A DNA stretch of 64,000 nucleotides, from the NCBI RefSeq assembly GCF_033115175.1, contig NC_084827.1, positions 25,166,001-25,230,000 of the forward strand, in the 5' to 3' direction. The notes beneath the pieces were generated by a model that ran no database searches, was not told the DNA's origin, and worked only from the letters and a program-made list of their open reading frames with translations. Each line of letters starts with the position of its first letter. Position 1 is the first letter of the stretch. Of the stretch, positions 56,951-64,000 are shown one piece after another. Source of the DNA: Lepus europaeus (Eukaryota; Chordata; Mammalia; Lagomorpha; Leporidae). The position numbers and the translations under genes are program-made.

Positions 56951-59900
56951 TTTTTAAAATTTTTTATTAAACTTTTATTTAATGAATATAAATTTCCAAA
57001 GTACAGCTTATGGGTTACAATGGCTTCCCCCTCCCAAAATTTCCCTCCCACCCACAACCCTCCCCTTTCCCGCTCCCTCTCCCCTTCCAATCACATCATG
57101 ATTCATTTTCAATTCTCTTTATATACAGAAGATTAGTTTAGTATATATTAGGTAACGATTTCAACAGTTTGCCCCCATATAGTAACACAAAGTGAAAAAA
57201 AAATACTATTGGAGTACTAGTTGTAGCATTAAATAAGAGTGTACAGCACATTAAAGACAGAGATCTTACATAATATATATTTTTTTAAAAATTAATTAAT
57301 TTTCTATGCCATTTCCAATTTAACACCAGGTTTTTCCTTTTTTTCATTTCCAATTATCTTTATATACAGAAGATCGATTCAGTATATAATTAGTAAAGAT
57401 CTCATCAGTTTGTACCCATGCAGAAACACAAAGTGTAAAAATACTGTTTCAGTACTAGTTATAGCATCACTGCACATTAGACAACACATTAGGGACAGAT
57501 CCCACATGGGATGTAAGTACACAGTGACTCCTGTTGCTGACTTAACAATTTGACACTCCTGTTCATGGCGTCAGTAATCTCCCTAGGCTCTAGTCATGAG
57601 TTGCCAGGGCTATGGAAGCCTTTAGAGTTCGCTGACTTTGATCTTATTCCGATAGGGTCATAGTCAAAGTGGAAGTTCTCTCTTCCATTCAGAGAAAGGT
57701 ACCTCCTTCTTTGATGGCCCTGTTCTTTCCACTGGGATCTCACTCGGAGAGATCTTTCATTTAGGTCTTCTTCTTTTTTTCTTTTCCATGGTTTCTTGGC
57801 TTTCCATGCCTACAATACACTCATGGGCTATTCAGCCAGATCCAAATGCCTTAAGGGCTGATTCTGAGGCCAGAGTGTTGTTTAGGACGTCTGCCATTCT
57901 ATGAGTCTGCTGTGTATCCCACTTCCCATGTTGGATCTTTCTCTCCCTTTTTGATTCTATCAGTTAGTATTAGCAGATCTTGTCTTGTTTGTGTGATCCC
58001 TTTGACTCTTAGACCTATTAGAGCCATCGAATGTGAACTGAAATTGATCACTTGGACTAGTGAGATGGCATTGGTACATGCCACCTTGATGGGATTGTAT
58101 TGGAATCCCCTGGCATTTTTAACTCCACCATTTGCAGCAAGTCTGATTGTGCATGTCCCAAATCGTACATCTCCTCCCTCTCTTTTTCCACTCTTAAATT
58201 TAACAGGGATCACCTTTCAGTTAAAATTTAAATACCTAAGAGTAATTGTGTGTTAATTACAGAGTTCAACCACTAGTACTAGAACAACAACAACAACAAC
58301 AAATACTAAAAAGGATAAAGTATTACATTGTACATCTAGAGTCAGGACAAGAGCTGATCAGGTCATTGTTTCTTATAGTGTCCATTTCACTTCAACAGGT
58401 TTTCCCTTTGGTGCTCAGTTGTTGCCGATCAGGGAAAACAAATGATATTTGTCTCTTTGGGACTGGCTTAATTCACTCAGCATGATGTTTTCCAGATTCC
58501 TCCATCTTGTTGCAAATGACTGGGTTTCATTGTTTCTTACTGCTGTATAGTCTTCTATGGAGTACATGTCCCATAATTTCTTTATCCAGTCTACTGTTGA
58601 TGGGCATTTGGGTTGGTTCCAGGTCTTAGCTATTGTGAATTGAGCTGCAATAAACATTAATGTGCAGATGGCTTTTTTATTAGCCAAATTAATTTCCTTT
58701 GGGTAAATTCCAAGGAGTGGGATGGCTGGGTTGTATGGTAGGGTTATGTTCAGGTTTCTGAGGAATCTCCAGACTGACTTCCATAGTGGCTTAACCAGTT
58801 TGCATTCCCACCAACAGTGGGTTAGTGTCCCTTTTTTCCACATCCTCTCCAGCATCTATTGTTGGTAGATTTCTGAATGTGAGCCATTCTAACCAGGTGA
58901 GGTGAAACCTCACTGTGGTTTTGATTTGCATTTCCCTGATTGCTAGAGATCCTGAACATTTTTTTCATGTGCCTGTCGTCCATTTGGATTTCCTCTTTTG
59001 AAAAATGTCTGTTGAAGTCCTTGGCCCATGTCTTAAATGGGTTGCTTGTTTTGTTGTTGTGGAGTTTCTTAATCTCTTTGTAGATTCTGGTTATTAATCC
59101 TTTATCTGTTGCATGGTTTGCAAATATTTTTTCCCATTCTGTCGATTGCCTTTTCACTTTCCTGACTGTTTCTTTTGAAGTACAGAAACTTCTCAATTTG
59201 ATGCAATCCCAAATGTGAATTTTGGCTCTGACTGCCTGTGCCTCCGGGGTCTTTTCTAAGAAGTCTTTGCCTGTGCCTATATCTTGCAGGGTTTCTCTAA
59301 TGCTCTCTAATAATTTGATGGTTTCGGGTCGTAGAATTAAGTCTTTAATCCATGTTGAGTGAATTTTTGTGTAAGGTTTAAGGTAGGGGTCTTGCTTCAT
59401 GCTTCTGCACGTGGAAATCCAGTTTTCCCAGCACCATTTATTGAATAGACTGTCCTCACTTCAGGAATTGGTTTTAGATCCTTGATCAAATGTAAGTTGG
59501 CTGTAGATGTTTGGATTGATTTCTGGTGTTTCTATTCTGTTCCATTGGTCTATCCATCTGTTTCTGTACCAGTACCATGCTGGTTTGATTATAACTGCCC
59601 TGTAGTATGTCCTGAAATCTGGTATTGTGATGCCTCCGGCGTTGTTTTTGTTGCAAAAGATTGCTTTAGCTATTCGAGGTCTTCTGTGTCTCCATATGAA
59701 TTTCAGCATCATTTTTTTTCCAGATCTCAGAAGAATGTCTTTAGTATTTTGATTGGTATCGCATTGAATGTATAAATTGCTTTTGGGAGGATAGACATTT
59801 TGATGATATTATTCTTCCAATCCATGAGAATGGAAGATTTTTCCCTTTTTTGGTATCCTCTTCTATTTCTTTCTTTAAGATTTTGTAATTTTCATCGTAG

Positions 59901-60411
59901 AGAACTTTAACGTTCTTGGTCAAGTTTATGCCAAGGTATTTGATTGTTTTTGTGGCTATTGTGAATGGGATTGATATTAGAAGTTTTTTCTCAGCTGTGG
60001 CATTGCCTGTGTATACAAAGGCTGTTGATTTTTGTGCATTGATTTTATATCCTGCTACTTTGCCAAAGTCTTCTGTGAGTTCCAATAGTCTCTTAGTAGA
60101 CTTCTTTGGATCCCCTAAATAAAGAATCATATCATCTGCACAGAGGGATAGTTTGAGTTCTTCCTTCCCAATTTGTATCCCTTTAATTTCTTTTTCTTGC
60201 CTAATAGCTCTGGCTAAAACTTCCAGAACTATATTGAATAGCAGTGGTGAGAGAGGGCATCCCTGTCTGGTACCAGATCTCAGTGGAAATGCTTCCAACT
60301 TTTCCCCATTCAATAGGATGTTGGCCGTGGGTTTTTCATAAATTGCTTTGATTGTATTGAGGAATGTTCCTGCTATACCCAATTTCTTCAGGCACTCCGT
60401 GAGTTCTCCCA
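56951..60411 (-). repeat. L1 antisense: duplicated 3' UTR, then ORF2 to the reverse transcriptase
   Basis: 3' UTR text begins at about 56960 and restarts at about 57345, so the part around 57090-57240 is present twice. ORF2 ends with a stop at 58415. The minus-strand frames 58415-58855, 58822-59400, 59461-59712 and 59741-60412 are successive ORF2 segments separated by frameshifts. The last includes [15 protein letters not shown] and [12 protein letters not shown], the FADD box with Phe changed to Cys. A CAA microsatellite lies at 58284-58301. Confidence 0.88.
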
Positions 60412-61432
60412 CACACCCTCAGTTTTTTTTCACAGTCCCAGTTCATAAGCTCCACTCATTCACTAGCCCTGCAAGCCTGCTCCATCCATGGAGAGAGCCT
60501 TGGCATTCCCTGAGCCAGCTGCCTGTTGCTGTTGATCTAGACATTTTGATTACAGGCATCCATGACAGAGTGAGGGGATTGGAGTGCCTTACAAGCTTAA
60601 GTGGGTGCCCTGCATCCTATCAATGCTCTGGGCTATACTTAAAGTCAATGTGGACAGCAGGTTTATCACAGAGATAAAATCTGCTAGTTGCATGCATGTG
60701 TGCTGTGGCACTCTGTATTCATCTTTCTAAGATGGTGCTTCATTCCTACTAGTCACCCAGAGCCCTTGTTGAGGGGATGGGAAGCAGGCAGTGTGCTCTC
60801 CCTTCATGGGGTTAGGTGGCACCCTACCCACTGCTAGCATTCCAGGCTGAACTCAAAGTCAGTGTGTTTCGCGAGGTTCTCCCTTAAGCAATATCAGCAG
60901 TGGCATGGGTTGCTGCAGACTCTCCTCACTTCTCTCCATGGAGATGTTGTCTCCTCTTGGCCCTAATTCCGATGCTAGTAGGAGTTGAGCAGAGGCACAC
61001 TGCCTGACTTTTCACTGCCATGTTTGGTGCTCTGCAGGAATTGTGGGGTGAAAAGGCAGTGTAACTTCCCTGCTCCAAGCCTGGAAGTTCCTCAGAGCCA
61101 TCAGCTCCCCAGACTGAATTATAAGTAAGTGGGTGACTGTGGAATGCCCTCTAAGCTAAAACTGCGAGCAGCAGGGCAGGCAGCAGTTTCTACCTTGACG
61201 TGGTATGTGGCGGCTCATAGCCAGCAGATTACTCTGTCACATGGCTGGCTGGAATGGTGTCTTTGTCTTCTCTCTCCTTGTCTCGTGGTGTCCTTGTGTT
61301 ATTTTCACGTCACTGAAAATTTCTGTCAGTCAGACCCATGGAAATGTGGTCCTTCCTTTATTCTTTTCACGTCCCAGAGCAGCCAAAGTTAATGTGGCTA
61401 TACCCTATTCAACCATCTTGGATCTCCCAGAG
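60412..61432 (-). repeat. L1 5'-UTR-like segment
   Basis: GC-richer 1.0-kb sequence whose far end reads, on the minus strand, gggagatccaagatggttga, the kind of start seen in L1 5' UTRs. It has no ORF1 or ORF2 frame. It is joined directly to the reverse-transcriptase part of ORF2 at about 60412, so ORF1 and the endonuclease are missing between. The call rests on the terminal motif and position; the family was not verified. Confidence 0.6.
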
Positions 61433-62022
61433 ACTCTTTCTCCATGACTTTTCTAAGTTCCTATCAACTGTTCAATTTTGAACCTAGTAGGTCCCTGATT
61501 ATTAAGTCTGAAAAATATTTGTTGAATTGAATCTTCTAGTCCTTTGTCTTACTTTGACTTGTATAAATTATACTTACTTTGACCTGTATAAATTATATTT
61601 TCAAAATTTTCTCTTGTTACTACCTTTTGATCTCAGTGTACCTTAACTTCTAACTTCAGTAGATTTTCTGGGCTCAGTCATTGATGTACCCAACTGTAGG
61701 TCTTTAGTGCAAATCTTAGTTCTCTTCACCCAGGTGTTGAGTTTATGAGGAAAATTTTAAAATACAGGTAAACTTAATTTGCTAGTGGTAAAAAACATTG
61801 TATGTTTTCTAATTTCTTGTTTTGAAATTGTCAGTTTAGATTTCAGATATTTTAGAATGAGTATGGACTTTAGATACTAGTCCTATCCCTTACTTGATAG
61901 TTGAACTTAAGACACTGGAAATTATGATATTTGTCTAAGAAGATTAGGACACAAAATAAATTTATTCTTTCAAAGAACCAATTTGATATCTTTTGCTTAA
62001 AAATATTTGTGGTCGATAACAT

Positions 62023-62411
62023 CTGGTATGGACTGAGATTGTGTCCAACTCTCCCACCCCCATATTCATGTTAAATTGTAACCCTCAGTAATTTACAGTG
62101 TGACTCTATTGGATATAGGACTTTTAACGAGAGAATTAAGAAAAAAAAAACTCATATGGCTGGTCCTTAATACAGCACAATTGTTTTACTTAGTTGAAGA
62201 AGAGATTAGGACATAGATATGTATAGAGGGAAAAACATATAAAGGTAAATGATATGGCCAGCTGAAGAGACAGGACCTCAGTGGAGAATAACCCTACCAA
62301 CACCTTGATCTTGGGTTTCTAGCCTCCAGAACTGTTTGGAAATGCACTTGTGTTATTTAAGCTACCCAATCTATGCAACTTCCCTTTGGCAGCCATAGAA
62401 AACCAACATAG
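62023..62411 (+). repeat. MLT1-type LTR (ERVL-MaLR)
   Basis: Order of MLT1 phrases: 'tggactgagattgtgtcc', 'cccatattcatgttaaattgtaacc', 'ccctaccaacaccttgatcttggg', 'tctagcctccagaactg', 'tttaagctacccaatctatg', 'ggcagccatagaaaacc'. Solitary and old. Confidence 0.8.
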
Positions 62412-62414
62412 CAT

Positions 62415-64000
62415 ATAAATTTTTTTTAAAATTTGTTATTGTCATTACTAGGGAGCATATATTTTTATGAAAGGGAGAGAACTTTCTCTTGTTATCTTCA
62501 TGCAAGGGCTTCTCTGTATGGTTCTGGAAACTGTGAGGTCAGATATAAAATCAGATTTGTTTGACTTTTTCTGTGTCTTGTGTTTTTCTATGTCTTGTTA
62601 GTAGTTAGGACATTCTATTTTACTGTCGACTGGTTCCATCCCTTACAATAGACTTATAGGGAGGCTATTTATCTAATGGAGAATTTTCTTAGAATTAAGT
62701 TCAATTAGCTTCACTTCTAATAAGCTAGGTTGAGTTGCTTCCTTTTAAAAAGTCACACTAATATTTTAAACAAAGAGGAAAGTCTGAATGTTTATGGATG
62801 TAAGTGAATTAGAATATACACTTAAATCTATATCTACTTAAGTATTAATATGGGTGAAAAGTATGTTGCTCTTTGAGGTTTCCAGAATAATTTCGATAAT
62901 AACATGGTGTCCTAAGCATTTTACAGCTTCTAAAGATGTCTAATGTAAAACCAAAAAGTAAAATAGGTTTACTAATATCACTCAATTTTTATTTGCTTTT
63001 TGGGAACATCCAAATAATTATATGACATAAATATTCTCAAATAGTATTTTTACAAGCAAAGTTTTTCTCTTCATTCATACACTACTTTTTGGTATATGGA
63101 TTCTGTCATATTTTTAAAAATTCCTTTGGTTGAGAAAGCTGTTCTTAAATAATAAACTCATCAATCATAGATTTCCTGGACTTTCATAATGTAATTTAGC
63201 TTTTAAATTTACAATCCTTTTGCTGAGCATAATTCATCTTTTAAATTTACTAATCTTCTTGCTGGACAGTCCAAGCTGCCAAGCTGTGCAGTGTCTGAAT
63301 AATGTATTCCTATTAAAGGACACAGTGGATTCTTATGAAGAACATGACTGGCAAGTCTTTGACCTGATCAAGATGATTTCAAATTGAAATTTGAGGGGAG
63401 AAAGAGTATTCTGATCAAACTGCAAAATAAGATATCATGAAAGATAATGGTTATAACAAGAAGGTCAGAAAAAATACTTATGGCTTCAGATATTTATTTT
63501 CCAATTCACAGATACTAATGTTAAAGTAAACCAGAAATTTTAAATAGAAGGCTAATATAGTTTCTAATTATAAAATTACATATAAATGTAATGTATTCTG
63601 AAATAGTCCTGCAAGTTTATGAAGAAGTAAACATTTCTGGAATATAACAATATGAAGTCCATTTAACTTGATTGAATCATATCTAATAGAATTCAAGAGG
63701 AAGTAATCTTTTGTCAAGCAGATATCTACCTAAAGGAAGTCTTTAAATCTTGTGGTGAAAATGTTGGACTTTAGGATGATGAGCACTGGAAAGAAAAAAC
63801 AGAAACTTTGGTTTTGTTGAGGGATTTTACAGTCCATCCAGCTACGAAGTGTCAAGGAAACATGGTGGTTCATTCAAGTGAGACTGTCTTTTCTCAATTT
63901 TGAGTACATTGTAGAACTATGCACAGTTCCTTCCACATAAGAAGTGACTAGAGCTCAAGAAATTCAGCAACAATGAAACAAGTAATCCAGTTAAGTGAGT
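62415..64000. other. End of window, intron 7, unassigned
   Basis: AT-rich sequence. Around 63250-63440 and 63700-63990 the composition is more complex than the surroundings ('gacctgatcaagatgatttc', 'gggattttacagtccatccagc'), but frames are interrupted and no splice-bounded exon or known repeat is recognised. Confidence 0.4.

Larger units (their letters stand above)
36080..64000 (+). other. IQUB: IQUB intron 7, continuing past the window
   Basis: Starts gtaagt. At least 27.9 kb. I looked for the conserved sequence expected next (codons for FWRQEELTRIN) and did not find it. Most of the intron is L1 in antisense; unassigned stretches are 36110-36800, 38475-39970, 40760-41180, 41850-42270, 48080-49920, 61435-62020 and 62415-64000. 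Confidence 0.7.

Noticed and set aside
57899-58256. Open frames of more than 100 residues on both strands
   Set aside because: They lie in the L1 3' UTR, which recurs with other stops at 26900-27300.
58415-59400. Two long overlapping minus-strand frames
   Set aside because: C-terminal parts of the same L1 ORF2, frameshifted; no independent function.
59741-60412. 223-residue open frame on the minus strand with a reverse-transcriptase motif
   Set aside because: It is part of a 5'-broken L1 ORF2 with frameshifts on both sides; not a gene of its own.

Overview
This is vertebrate nuclear DNA, AT-rich and dense in interspersed repeats. About thirty copies of one tRNA-derived SINE of roughly 330 bp match the lagomorph C repeat (CSINE) as I know it, and many LINE-1 pieces look like rabbit-type L1. 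The source is therefore a lagomorph, most likely the European rabbit or a hare. That identification is inference from the repeats and from protein similarity; I could run no search.

Two protein-coding genes are present, both on the + strand. (1) The last two coding exons of NDUFA5 (mitochondrial complex I accessory subunit B13) are at 2489-2554 and 6017-6118; its earlier exons lie upstream of the window. (2) The first half of IQUB (IQ motif and ubiquitin domain containing, a ciliary/flagellar protein) starts at a CpG-island promoter near 13.6-14.2 kb. It has a non-coding first exon ending about 13802 and coding exons at 23538-23925, 25803-25937, 31687-31848, 31933-32105, 32299-32454 and 35869-36079. 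These make 1,225 nt of continuous reading frame (408 codons plus one base). From 36080 to the end of the window is intron 7 of IQUB; I found no further exon. The tandem NDUFA5-IQUB order agrees with human chromosome 7q31 as I remember it.

Layout: 1-6118 is the NDUFA5 3' part, with a SINE nested in a SINE, an mRNA retrocopy nested in a SINE, and sense-strand L1 3' ends. 6119-13600 is intergenic, with SINEs and two solitary ERV2-type LTRs (9778-10136 and 11803-12359), each with a perfect 6-bp target duplication. 13600-14200 is the IQUB CpG island, with an RFX X-box-like site. 14200-36079 holds IQUB introns 1-6, including an L1 inverted repeat (18.95-20.03 kb) and an L1 3'-UTR insertion with a 14-bp duplication (26082-27383). 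36080-64000 is IQUB intron 7, dominated by antisense L1: an old element at 42.3-47.7 kb and a nested pile at 50.2-61.4 kb ending in an L1 5'-UTR-like segment. An MLT1-type LTR lies at 62.0-62.4 kb.

Nothing in the window looks like a new multi-gene system. The most informative non-gene observations are the LTR that carries a 160-bp SINE segment nearly identical to a neighbouring SINE, the X-box-like site at the IQUB promoter, the intronic L1 inverted repeat, and young SINE and L1 insertions with perfect target duplications.
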